Source: Mycobacterium sp. E3251 (GTDB lineage Bacteria; Actinomycetota; Actinomycetes; Mycobacteriales; Mycobacteriaceae). From it: a stretch of DNA of 64,000 nucleotides. The translations under genes were made by a program, and so were the position numbers. The stretch spans positions 1 to 64,000 of the forward strand of contig NZ_LZJF01000174.1 of the NCBI RefSeq assembly GCF_001666835.1, written 5' to 3'. The stretch's first letter is position 1. The number at the start of each line of letters is the position of its first letter. Below the pieces are notes generated by a model, which saw only the letters and a program-made list of their open reading frames with translations, was not told where the DNA came from and ran no database searches. Below are positions 44,163 through 52,339 of this stretch, in pieces.

Positions 44163-45194
44163 TCAGGAAAGCTTGCGGCGACCCGTCTTGACCTGCTCAC
44201 CGAGTCGTTCGCGCGCGGTGTCGGCCAGGTAGCCACCGCGAGCCCGGGCCGTGTCCGCGAGGTAGATGCCGCGCGCGCGGGCGGTGTCGGCGAGGTCCTC
44301 GCCGCGATCCAGTGCCGTGCTCGCCAGGTCCTCGCCGCGCTTGCGCGCCTTCTTGGCCAATTTCTCGCTGCGCTTGCGGGCCTTCTTCGCCAGCGGCGCT
44401 GCCCAGTCGGCGGCTTCGTCGGCGAGTTCTTCACCGCGCTTGCGCGCCTTCTTCGCCAGCGGCGCGGCTCGCTCGGCCGCCTCGTCCGCCAGCTCCTCGC
44501 CGCGTTTGCGGGCCTTTTGGGCCAGCGGCTTGCTCCGTTCGGCGGCCGTGCTGGCGAATTCGCGACCGCGTTCCAGCGCGGCCTCCGCGTACGGCGCGCC
44601 TCGTTCGGCCGCCGTGCTGGCCAGTTCACGGCCGCGTTCGGCGCCGATCTGCAGGCCGTGCACGATCTTCTCGCTCAACTCCGAAAAGTCGGTATCGAAG
44701 TGGGCGTCGTCGGAGCCGGGGAGCGCCGACGACACTCGCTCGGAGAGCCGCTCGGCCGCCCGGCGGCCGCGCCACCCGAGTGACGGCTTGCCCGCCGTGT
44801 CGGCGGAAGCGATCAGCAAACCACCAACCAGGCTGAGGTCGGTGAGGAACTGCTGGCGTTTTTGAGCTTTGGCCTCCGGGTCGCTCTCGTTCCAGAACGA
44901 GTGCGCCCCGAGGTTGGCCGGTAGCACCGTGAACGCGAGAGCAGCCGAGGCGACGCGCGGCAGTTTGCCGGTGGCCAGCAGCAGACCGCCGCCGATCTGA
45001 ACGGCCGCAGTGATTTGGGCGACCGTCTCGGGGTCACTCGGAATGTTGCCGCTCACCGAATTCGGCAGCGCCTGCAAACCATCCACCGCGGGCGCGGCGG
45101 CCGCCGCCGCCGATTTGGGGTTCAGCAGGGAATTGACTCCTTGGCCGATGAAAGCCACTGAAAGCAACGGGCGCGCGATTCTCCGGATCAACAT
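44163..45194 (-). CDS. DoxX-family membrane protein with a long 11-residue repeat tail
   Basis: About 343 residues from ATG 45194 (MLIRRIARPLLS); a TTG at 45227 is less likely. The first 150 residues form a DoxX-like four-helix membrane domain (LLSVAFIGQGVNSLLNPK, AQITAAVQIGGGLLLATGK, ALAFTVLPANLGAH, LSLVGGLLIASADT). The remaining part is an Ala/Arg/Lys/Glu-rich helix made of about 13 tandem 11-residue units. The domain pair is known for mycobacterial DoxX proteins near pncA, but repeat number differs. The role is unknown; the tail should lie on the membrane or bind nucleic acid. It is convergent with gntK (four bases between stops) and divergent from pncA. Confidence 0.85.
   Translation of the reverse strand: MLIRRIARPLLSVAFIGQGVNSLLNPKSAAAAAAPAVDGLQALPNSVSGNIPSDPETVAQITAAVQIGGGLLLATGKLPRVASAALAFTVLPANLGAHSFWNESDPEAKAQKRQQFLTDLSLVGGLLIASADTAGKPSLGWRGRRAAERLSERVSSALPGSDDAHFDTDFSELSEKIVHGLQIGAERGRELASTAAERGAPYAEAALERGREFASTAAERSKPLAQKARKRGEELADEAAERAAPLAKKARKRGEELADEAADWAAPLAKKARKRSEKLAKKARKRGEDLASTALDRGEDLADTARARGIYLADTARARGGYLADTARERLGEQVKTGRRKLS
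44196..44624 (-). repeat. Thirteen tandem 33-bp (11-residue) repeats in the DoxX-family gene
   Basis: The coded units follow a pattern like L-A-x-x-A-(R/E)-x-R-x-x-x: examples are LADEAAERAAP, LAKKARKRGEE, LADTARARGIY and LADTARARGGY. A period of 11 gives an amphipathic 11/3 helix as in synucleins, perilipins and LEA proteins. The DNA units are also alike, as expected for tandem expansion. Confidence 0.85.
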
Positions 45195-45289
45195 GGCCGG
45201 TGGATTACCCGACTGGTTGGCGAACAAACCGTCCCACCCATACGCCCAGCTGAAGCGCCATGGTGGGCGACACCGATAGGGTGAAACGC

Positions 45290-45850
45290 GTGAGGGCGTT
45301 GATCGTGGTCGACGTGCAAAACGATTTCTGCGAGGGTGGCTCGCTGCCGGTGACCGGCGGTGCCGCCGTGGCGCCCGCCATCAACGACTATCTCGCCGGC
45401 GAGCCGGGCTACGGACACGTCGTAGCAACCCAGGATTTCCACGTCCAGCCGGGCGACCATTTCTCCGACCGACCCGACTATTCATCGTCGTGGCCACCGC
45501 ACTGCATCGCCGGAAGTGCCGGCGCGGAGCTGCGGCCCGACCTCGACACCAGCCGGATCGAGGCAGTCTTCCGCAAGGGCGCCGATGCCGCGGCGTACAG
45601 CGGTTTCGAAGGCGTCGACCAGAACGGGACCCCGCTGTTGGACTGGTTGCGGGAGCGTGGGGTCGACGAGGTCGATGTGGTCGGCATCGCCACCGACCAG
45701 TGCGTCCGGCGCACCGCCGAGGATGCCGCGCGGGCGGGCCTGTCCACCAGGGTGCTGGTGAACCTGACCGCGGCCGTCTCGCCGGACTCGGCCGCCGAGG
45801 CGCTCCAGGCGATGCGGACCGCGGGCGTCGAAGTGGTCGGGGGTCCGTGA
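45290..45850 (+). CDS. pncA: Nicotinamidase/pyrazinamidase PncA
   Basis: Deamidates nicotinamide to nicotinate in NAD salvage and also converts the drug pyrazinamide to pyrazinoic acid. Starting at GTG 45290 (MRALIVVDVQNDFCEGG) gives 186 residues, exactly the M. tuberculosis length (Rv2043c). Catalytic Asp8, Lys96 and Cys138 and metal ligands Asp49, His51, His57 and His71 are all present at the same numbers. His57 is retained (Asp in M. bovis), so no natural loss is visible. An ATG ten codons upstream (45260) is less likely. The stop overlaps the next start (TGATG). Confidence 0.97.
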   Translation: MRALIVVDVQNDFCEGGSLPVTGGAAVAPAINDYLAGEPGYGHVVATQDFHVQPGDHFSDRPDYSSSWPPHCIAGSAGAELRPDLDTSRIEAVFRKGADAAAYSGFEGVDQNGTPLLDWLRERGVDEVDVVGIATDQCVRRTAEDAARAGLSTRVLVNLTAAVSPDSAAEALQAMRTAGVEVVGGP

Positions 45851-46650
45851 TGGGGGTGGCGCCGGATCGGGCGCATCTCCTGGCCGCCGTCGAGCGCTCG
45901 CCGCAGGCGGCCGCCACGCACGACCGCGCCGGGTGGGTGGCGTTGTTCACCGACGACGGCCGCGTGGAGGACCCGGTCGGGTCGCGGCCGCACGTCGGGC
46001 AGGAGCAGATCGGCCGGTTCTATGACACTTTCATCGGTGCGCGCGACATCAAGTTCCACCGCGACCTCGACGTCGTCGTCGACACCGTGGTGCTGCGCGA
46101 CGTCGAGCTCGAGGTCGCGATGGGCTCGGCGATCACGATGTACATTCCCGCGTTCCTGCGCTACGACCTGCGAGACACCAACGGCGAGTGGCGCATTGGC
46201 GAACTGCGGGCCTATTGGGAACTTCCCGCGATGATGCTGCAATTCCTGCGAACCGGATCACGTGCGGTCGGACCCGCCCTGCAACTGTCGCGCAGTCTGT
46301 TGAGCAATCAGCGGATACGCGGCACGACCGGCTTCGTGACGGGATTCCGGCGGGTTGGTGCGCGGCACAAGAAGCTCGCCGAGGCATTCCTCGGTGCTGT
46401 CGCGCGTCAAGATCGGGTCGCGGCCGCGCGGGCGTTATCACCGGTCGCCACAATCACTCTCGGTGACCACGACGCCCTCGACCTCGCCGAACTCGTCGAG
46501 CAGTTGGACGGCGCCGGCGCCACCAAGATGATCGGCGCGGGCCCAACGGTGACGATGTCGGTCCACTCCAGTCGTGGACGGGGAATACTGTTCGCCGACA
46601 TGGCCTGGCGGGGCGACGCCATCAACCGGGTCCGGTATTTTCCCGGCTGA
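45850..46650 (+). CDS. Conserved protein with two SnoaL/NTF2-like regions, Rv2042c-like
   Basis: A 266-residue protein that begins inside the pncA stop. The N-terminal half is SnoaL/NTF2-like (HDRAGWVALFTDDGRVEDPVGSRPHVGQEQIGRFY), and the C-terminal part repeats a similar pattern more weakly (VARQDRVAAARALSPVATITLGDH). The length and position match Rv2042c, which also follows pncA. No catalytic residues are recognised. A coupled start with pncA suggests a single transcript. Confidence 0.82.
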   Translation: MGVAPDRAHLLAAVERSPQAAATHDRAGWVALFTDDGRVEDPVGSRPHVGQEQIGRFYDTFIGARDIKFHRDLDVVVDTVVLRDVELEVAMGSAITMYIPAFLRYDLRDTNGEWRIGELRAYWELPAMMLQFLRTGSRAVGPALQLSRSLLSNQRIRGTTGFVTGFRRVGARHKKLAEAFLGAVARQDRVAAARALSPVATITLGDHDALDLAELVEQLDGAGATKMIGAGPTVTMSVHSSRGRGILFADMAWRGDAINRVRYFPG

Positions 46651-46662
46651 GCGCGACCCGGG

Positions 46663-47013
46663 TCAACGCAGCACCATCAACGCCAGCGATGCCACCGACA
46701 TGCACAGGTACGCGCCGGGAAACGCGATGTTGTACAGGACGCGGGCCCGCAGGTGGGTCACGACTGCGCCGACGAAGAACAGCACCAGGCCGGTGGCGGC
46801 GGCGATCCCCAACACGGGGAGGCCCACCAGGCCCACAATGAGCCCGGCCGCGCCGGCCAGCTTGACCGCCCCCAGCGCGGGCAACCACGAACGCGGCACC
46901 CCGACTTCGGCGGAATTCGCCAGGACGAAACCCGCCGGGATGAGATCGGCCACGGCGATCCCGGCGGTGCTGGCGGCGGTAACCAGCGTGACCGCAACGT
47001 ATGCGGTGTTCAT
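46663..47013 (-). CDS. DoxX-family small membrane protein
   Basis: A 116-residue protein with four hydrophobic segments (TAYVAVTLVTAASTAGIAVADL, GAVKLAGAAGLIVGLVGLPVLGIAAATGLVLFFVGAVVTHL, FPGAYLCMSVASLALMVL). ATG 47013 is chosen with AAGGG ten bases upstream; a TTG at 47022 is a weaker alternative. It is convergent with the previous gene and divergent from the SigJ-like gene (168-base gap), a pairing also seen for SnoaL-domain sigma factors in actinobacteria. The target and redox role are unknown. Confidence 0.78.
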   Translation of the reverse strand: MNTAYVAVTLVTAASTAGIAVADLIPAGFVLANSAEVGVPRSWLPALGAVKLAGAAGLIVGLVGLPVLGIAAATGLVLFFVGAVVTHLRARVLYNIAFPGAYLCMSVASLALMVLR

Positions 47014-47181
47014 CTGGGGCAAACCCTTGCCGGACAGCCGTTTTTGCGGCGGCGAGCCGGATGGTCACCGCACGCGCTACGGCGCACAATCGATAAGGTC
47101 ATGGTGCTGGCCTCCTTTGCAACAGAGAGCTCGATGGACGCGGTCATCTTCTTGACGACTCCTGTGCGGAAAAGGTGACCC

Positions 47182-48174
47182 ATGAGCGCCCCGAAAAATC
47201 TGGCGGATCTTGCCCAGCGTTTCGACGCGGACCGGCGACACCTGAGGTCGGTGGCGTTGCAGCTGCTGGGATCGGCGGCCGATGCCGACGACGCGGTTCA
47301 GTCGGCGTGGCTGAAGGCTAGCCGTGCGGATTTCGCCGCGGTCGACAACCTCACCGGCTGGTTCACCACGATCACCGCCCGCGAGGCCGTCGACCAGCTC
47401 CGGGCGCGCAAGCGACGTGCGGAACAGCCGCTAGCCACCCCCGACGAACTGGACCGGATCGCCGCGACCGCGTCGGCGTCAGCCGACGAGGAAGCGCTCC
47501 TGACGGAGTCGGTGAGCAACGCGCTGCTCGTGGTCCTCGACCGGCTCTCACCGGCGCAGCGGGTCGCGTTCGTCCTGCATGACGTGTTCGCCGTGCCGTT
47601 CGAGAGAATCGCCGGTCTGCTGGACCGGTCGCCGGAAGCCGCGAAGAAGCTGGCAAGCCGCGCGCGTGCGCGGGTGGCCCACCCGGGCGCCGAGCCCGAG
47701 CGCATCGCGAAGCACCTCGAGGTCGTCGAGGCGTTCCTCGCGGCTTCCCGCGGCGGTGATATCGCCGGCCTGCTCGCGCTGCTGGCCCCGGATGTGGTGC
47801 GCAGGGTCGATCGGGCACTGGTCCCCGACGACGTGCCGACCGAGCTGCGCGGCGCCAGGCAGGTCGCGGAGGAAACCCGTCGATTCGCTCTCCGGGCACG
47901 CGCCGGCGTGGTCGTGCTCATCGACGGGGCTCCGGGGATCGCGATCGCGCCACGCGGGCGCGCTGAGGCACTGCTGATGATCACCGTCGGCACCGACGAC
48001 CGCATCCGCGCGATCGACATCATCGGGGACGCCGGCCGCGTTCGCCGAGCCGTGCTGGCCCTCCCGAGTTGGCCGCGCCAGCAACACCACAGCCGCTTCG
48101 GGTACCAAGGACAGGAGAAACCGCCGGTCGGCTGGCCGGCAACGGGGCGAGAACGGGAGCAACATGCTCGATAA
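47182..48174 (+). CDS. ECF sigma factor with C-terminal SnoaL domain (SigJ/ECF41-like)
   Basis: A 330-residue sigma factor. Region 2 is DADRRHLRSVALQLLGSAADADDAVQSAWLKASR, region 4 LSPAQRVAFVLHDVFAVPFERIAGLLDRSPEAAKKLASRAR, and residues about 175-290 form a SnoaL/NTF2-like domain (VVEAFLAASRGGDIAGLLALLAPDVV) that acts in place of a separate anti-sigma in this class. Its target promoters are not identified. The last 11 bases overlap the sugar-binding lipoprotein gene, which suggests it was inserted or kept right at the transporter operon. The divergent DoxX gene is a likely partner. Confidence 0.88.
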   Translation: MSAPKNLADLAQRFDADRRHLRSVALQLLGSAADADDAVQSAWLKASRADFAAVDNLTGWFTTITAREAVDQLRARKRRAEQPLATPDELDRIAATASASADEEALLTESVSNALLVVLDRLSPAQRVAFVLHDVFAVPFERIAGLLDRSPEAAKKLASRARARVAHPGAEPERIAKHLEVVEAFLAASRGGDIAGLLALLAPDVVRRVDRALVPDDVPTELRGARQVAEETRRFALRARAGVVVLIDGAPGIAIAPRGRAEALLMITVGTDDRIRAIDIIGDAGRVRRAVLALPSWPRQQHHSRFGYQGQEKPPVGWPATGREREQHAR

Positions 48175-49486
48175 GCCGTTCGGGCGGCGCGGGCTGCTGC
48201 GCGGGGCCGGCGCGCTCACCGCGGCGTCCCTGGCGCCGTGGGCCGCCGGCTGCGCTCCCGAAGAAGACGCGTTGACGTTCTTCTTTGCGGCCAACCCCGA
48301 CGAACGCGATGCCAGGATCCGCATCGTCGACGAGTTTGCGCGCCGCCACCCAGATATCAAGGTCCGCCCGGTGCTTTCGGCTCCGGGTGTGATGCAGCAG
48401 CTGTCGACGTTCTGCGCCGGCGGTAGATGCCCGGACGTGTTGATGGCGTGGGACCTTACCTACGCCGAGTTGGCCGCCCGTGGCGTGCTGCTCGACCTCA
48501 ACACCATGCTGTCCCGGGACCAGGCCTTCGCCGCTGAGCTGAAGTCGGACGGCATCGGGGCGCTCTACGACGCCTTCACGTTCAACGGAGGCCAGTACGC
48601 ACTCCCGGAGCAATGGTCCGGAAACTACCTGTTCTACAACAAGCGGCTCTTCGCCGAGGCCGGGGTGCCGTCCCCGCCCAAGACGTGGCAGAATCCGTGG
48701 AGTTTCACCGACTTCTTGAACACCGCCACCGCACTCACCAAGCGGGATCGCTCCGGGCGGGTGACCCAGTGGGGCTTCGTGAACATGTGGTTCTCCTACT
48801 ATTCGGCCGGGCTGTTCGCCATGAACAATGGGGTGCCGTGGTCCACCCCGCTGAAAAACCCGACCCACTTCAACTTCGACAACGACGCCTTCATCGAGGC
48901 GGTGCAGTTCTATGCCGACCTGGCCAACAAGCACAAGGTCGCGCCCAATGCGTCCGAGGTGCAATCGATGTCCACGCCCGACCTGTTCGCGGCGGGCAGG
49001 GCGGCCATGGCGATGGGCGGCCACTGGCGCTACCAGACCTTCATCCGGGCCGAGGGCCTGGACTTCGATGTCACCTCGTTGCCGGTGGGGCCACGCCGAC
49101 AGGGTCAGCCCGCCCACTCCGACATCGGTTCCACCGGATTGGCCATCTCCGCGAGCAGTCAACGCAAGGAGCAGGCATGGGAATTCGTGAAATTCGCGAC
49201 CGGGCCCGTCGGGCAGGCGTTGATCGGTGAATCCAGTCTCTTTGTGCCGGTGCTGCAATCCGCGCTCGACTCGGCCGGCTTCGCCAAGGCTCACCAGCAC
49301 GTCGGCAACCTCGCCGTCCTCACGCAAGGACCCGCGTACTCAGAGGGGCTGCCCGTCACCCCGTCCTGGGAGAAGATCGTCGCCTTGATGGACCGCAGTT
49401 TCGGGCCCGTGCTGCGTGGATCACGGCCCGCGACATCGCTGGCCAGTCTGTCGCCCGCCATCGACGAGGTGTTACGCACCCCATGA
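48164..49486 (+). CDS. Sugar-binding lipoprotein of an ABC importer, Rv2041c-like
   Basis: A 440-residue periplasmic binding protein. The N-terminus FGRRGLLRGAGALTAASLAPWAAGC has a twin-arginine-like start and a lipobox (WAAGC), so it would be exported folded and anchored as a lipoprotein. The rest is a family-1 sugar-binding fold (FFFAANPDERDARIRIVDEFARRHPDIKV, PDVLMAWDLTYAELAARGVLLDLN, NYLFYNKRLFAEAG). It corresponds to Rv2041c, for which sugar binding has been described. Operon: binding protein, two permeases (49483, 50411), ATPase (51257), patatin-like protein (52340), all touching or overlapping. Confidence 0.93.
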   Translation: MLDKPFGRRGLLRGAGALTAASLAPWAAGCAPEEDALTFFFAANPDERDARIRIVDEFARRHPDIKVRPVLSAPGVMQQLSTFCAGGRCPDVLMAWDLTYAELAARGVLLDLNTMLSRDQAFAAELKSDGIGALYDAFTFNGGQYALPEQWSGNYLFYNKRLFAEAGVPSPPKTWQNPWSFTDFLNTATALTKRDRSGRVTQWGFVNMWFSYYSAGLFAMNNGVPWSTPLKNPTHFNFDNDAFIEAVQFYADLANKHKVAPNASEVQSMSTPDLFAAGRAAMAMGGHWRYQTFIRAEGLDFDVTSLPVGPRRQGQPAHSDIGSTGLAISASSQRKEQAWEFVKFATGPVGQALIGESSLFVPVLQSALDSAGFAKAHQHVGNLAVLTQGPAYSEGLPVTPSWEKIVALMDRSFGPVLRGSRPATSLASLSPAIDEVLRTP

Positions 49487-50424
49487 CATCGGTCGATGCC
49501 ACCACACGCACACTCGCGAAGGGCGCCGGTCCGTGGCGACGGCGGGCGCGCGCCGGCCGCCTTTTCGTGGCGCCGAATCTGGCCGCGGTCGCGGTGTTCA
49601 TGCTCTTTCCGCTGGGATTCTCGCTCTACATGAGCTTTCAGCGGTGGGACGTCTTCCGGCCGCCTAAGTTCGTGGGCCTGAAGAACTTCCAAGAGCTGTT
49701 CACCTCGGACCCGCTCTTCCTCATCGCCATTCGCAACACCGTTGTCTTCACCCTCGGAACGGTCGTGCCGACTATCGTCGTCAGCCTGGTCGTGGCCGGC
49801 GTGCTGAACCGAAAGGTCAGGGGCATCGGCGTTTTCCGCACCATCGTCTTTATGCCGCTTGCCATCTCGTCGGTCGTCATGGCGGTCGTCTGGCAGTTCG
49901 TCTTCAACACCGACAACGGGTTGCTCAACATCATGCTGGGCTGGGTCGGGATCGGCCCGGTCCCGTGGCTGGTCGAACCCCGCTGGGCGATGGCTTCGCT
50001 GTGCGTCGTCAGCGTGTGGCGCAGCGTGCCGTTCGCCACCGTCATCCTGCTCGCGGCGATGCAAGGCGTTCCCGAGACCGTCTACGAGGCGGCCCGAATC
50101 GACGGGGCCGGCGAGGTACGGCAGTTCGTGTCCATCACGGTGCCGCTGATCCGTGGCTCGATATCGTTTGTGGGCGTCATATCGATCATCCACGCGTTCC
50201 AGGCTTTTGACCTGGTTTACGTCCTCAACGGCGCGAACGGCGGCCCCGAAACCGCTACGTATGTCCTGGGCATCATGCTTTTCCAGCACGCGTTCTCCTT
50301 CCTGGAATTCGGGTACGCGTCCGCGCTGGCGTGGGTGATGTTCGCCATCCTGCTGGTGCTGACCGTGGTGCAGCTGCGGATCACTCAGCAACGCTCTTGG
50401 GAGACTTCTCGTGGCCTCAGCTGA
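49483..50424 (+). CDS. ABC sugar transporter permease 1, Rv2040c-like
   Basis: A 313-residue inner-membrane permease of the MalF/UgpA type. Six hydrophobic segments, and the ATPase-contact EAA loop EAARIDGAGEVRQFVSITVPLI near residue 205. The start overlaps the binding-protein stop (ATGA). It pairs with the MalG-type permease that follows. Confidence 0.94.
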   Translation: MTSVDATTRTLAKGAGPWRRRARAGRLFVAPNLAAVAVFMLFPLGFSLYMSFQRWDVFRPPKFVGLKNFQELFTSDPLFLIAIRNTVVFTLGTVVPTIVVSLVVAGVLNRKVRGIGVFRTIVFMPLAISSVVMAVVWQFVFNTDNGLLNIMLGWVGIGPVPWLVEPRWAMASLCVVSVWRSVPFATVILLAAMQGVPETVYEAARIDGAGEVRQFVSITVPLIRGSISFVGVISIIHAFQAFDLVYVLNGANGGPETATYVLGIMLFQHAFSFLEFGYASALAWVMFAILLVLTVVQLRITQQRSWETSRGLS

Positions 50425-51253
50425 GCGGTTGTTCACCCGCAATGTCATTCGGACCCTGGTGGTCTACACCGCGCTGCTCGCCATCGCATGGTGCTGGCTG
50501 TTTCCGATCGCCTGGGCCGTGTCCGGCTCATTGAAGCGCGGCGGCGAGATCAGCGAGCCGAGGCTGCTACCGGCGCACCCGCGGTGGTCCAATTACACCG
50601 AGATCTTCTCGTTGATGCCGTTCGCGCGGATGTTCTTCAACACCGTGCTGTATGCCGGGTGCGTGACCGCCGGACAGGTGTTCTTCTGCTCGCTGGCCGG
50701 ATACGCGTTCGCCCGGCTGCAATTTCGCGGTCGTGACACGTTGTTCGTGTTATACCTCGGCACGTTGATGGTGCCGCTGACGGTGACCGTGATCCCGCAG
50801 TTCATCTTGATGCGGACCGTCGGCTGGGTCGACACACCCTGGTCGATGATCGTGCCGGGCTTGTTCGGCAGCGCATTCGGCACCTATTTGATGCGGCAGT
50901 TCTTCCGGACACTTCCGACCGACCTCGAGGAGGCGGCGATACTCGACGGTTGTTCGCCGTGGCAGATCTACTGGCGAATTCTGTTGCCCCACGCCCGCCC
51001 CGCGGTGATGGTGTTAGCCGTGCTCACCTGGGTCAACGTGTGGAACGACTTCCTGTGGCCGCTGCTGATGCTTCAGCGCAACAGCCTGGCCACGCTGACG
51101 CTCGGCCTGGTGCGGCTGCGGGGCGAATATGTCGCGCGCTGGCCGATCATCATGGCGGCTTCGATGCTGATCATGCTGCCGTTGGTCATCATCTACGCGA
51201 TCGCGCAACGGTCCTTCGTCAGGGGAATCGCCGTCTCGGGGCTCAACGGATAA
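50411..51253 (+). CDS. ABC sugar transporter permease 2, Rv2039c-like
   Basis: A 280-residue permease of the MalG/UgpE type, GTG start, overlapping the previous gene by 14 bases. Six membrane segments and the EAA loop EEAAILDGCSPWQIYWRILLP. Corresponds to Rv2039c. With the MalF-type partner it forms the channel. Confidence 0.94.
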   Translation: MASAERLFTRNVIRTLVVYTALLAIAWCWLFPIAWAVSGSLKRGGEISEPRLLPAHPRWSNYTEIFSLMPFARMFFNTVLYAGCVTAGQVFFCSLAGYAFARLQFRGRDTLFVLYLGTLMVPLTVTVIPQFILMRTVGWVDTPWSMIVPGLFGSAFGTYLMRQFFRTLPTDLEEAAILDGCSPWQIYWRILLPHARPAVMVLAVLTWVNVWNDFLWPLLMLQRNSLATLTLGLVRLRGEYVARWPIIMAASMLIMLPLVIIYAIAQRSFVRGIAVSGLNG

Positions 51254-51256
51254 GCC

Positions 51257-52327
51257 ATGGCCTCAGTGACTTTCGAGCAAGCGACGCGGTGCTACGCCGG
51301 GGCCGACCGCCCGGCCCTGGACAGCCTGGACCTGGACGTGGGCGACGGCGAGTTCGTCGTCCTGGTCGGTCCCTCAGGATGCGGCAAGACCACCTCGCTG
51401 CGGATGGTGGCGGGGCTGGAAACGCTGGACTCCGGACGCATCCGGATCGGCGACCGTGACGTCACCACCGTCGATCCCAAGGACCGCGACGTCGCGATGG
51501 TCTTCCAGAACTATGCGCTCTATCCGCACATGACGGTCGCGCAGAACATGGGCTTCGCCCTGAAGATCGCTAAGACGCCGAAGTCCGAAATTCGGGACCG
51601 CGTCCTGGACGCGGCGAAACTGCTTGACCTGCAACCCTATCTGGACCGCAAGCCCAAGGACCTCTCCGGCGGGCAACGCCAGCGGGTGGCGATGGGACGC
51701 GCGATCGTCCGCCGGCCGCAGGTCTTCCTGATGGACGAGCCGCTGTCGAATCTTGATGCCAAACTGCGCGTGCAAACCCGCAACCAGATCGCGGCACTGC
51801 AACGGCGGCTCGGCACCACCACCGTCTACGTCACCCACGACCAGGTCGAGGCTATGACCATGGGTGACCGCGTCGCCGTCCTGCGCGACGGAGTGCTGCA
51901 GCAGTTCGCCGCGCCGCGCGAGCTGTACCGCAACCCGGTCAACGTCTTCGTCGCGGGTTTCATCGGGTCGCCGGCCATGAACCTGTTCACCCTGCCGATC
52001 ATCGATTCCGCTGTGTCGCTGGGGGATTGGCATATCCCGCTACCCCCAGAGCTGACCGATGCCGCAAGCGAGGTCGTCGTGGGTGTCCGGCCGGAACACT
52101 TCGAACTGGGCAGCCTCGGTGTCGAGATGGAGGTCGACGTGGTCGAGGAGCTCGGGGCGGACGCCTACGTCTACGGCCGAATCACCGGCTCCGGCAAGGT
52201 CATTGACCAGCCTGTCGTCGCGCGCGCCGATGGGCGCCGGCCCCCGGAAAAAGGCAGCCGGGTGCGCCTGCACCCGGAACCGGGGCACCTGCACTTCTTC
52301 GGTGTCGACGGCCAACGAATCTGTTGA
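51257..52327 (+). CDS. ABC sugar transporter ATPase (UgpC/MsmK type), Rv2038c-like
   Basis: A 356-residue ATPase: Walker A GPSGCGKTT, Q-loop FQNYALYPHM, signature LSGGQRQRVAMGRA, Walker B VFLMDEPLSNLD, H-loop VTHDQ, then the C-terminal OB-fold regulatory region (GVRPEHFELG). Starts four bases after the permease stop and would energise both permeases. This ATPase type may serve more than one sugar importer. Confidence 0.95.
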   Translation: MASVTFEQATRCYAGADRPALDSLDLDVGDGEFVVLVGPSGCGKTTSLRMVAGLETLDSGRIRIGDRDVTTVDPKDRDVAMVFQNYALYPHMTVAQNMGFALKIAKTPKSEIRDRVLDAAKLLDLQPYLDRKPKDLSGGQRQRVAMGRAIVRRPQVFLMDEPLSNLDAKLRVQTRNQIAALQRRLGTTTVYVTHDQVEAMTMGDRVAVLRDGVLQQFAAPRELYRNPVNVFVAGFIGSPAMNLFTLPIIDSAVSLGDWHIPLPPELTDAASEVVVGVRPEHFELGSLGVEMEVDVVEELGADAYVYGRITGSGKVIDQPVVARADGRRPPEKGSRVRLHPEPGHLHFFGVDGQRIC

Positions 52328-52339
52328 GGGGGTAGGTCA

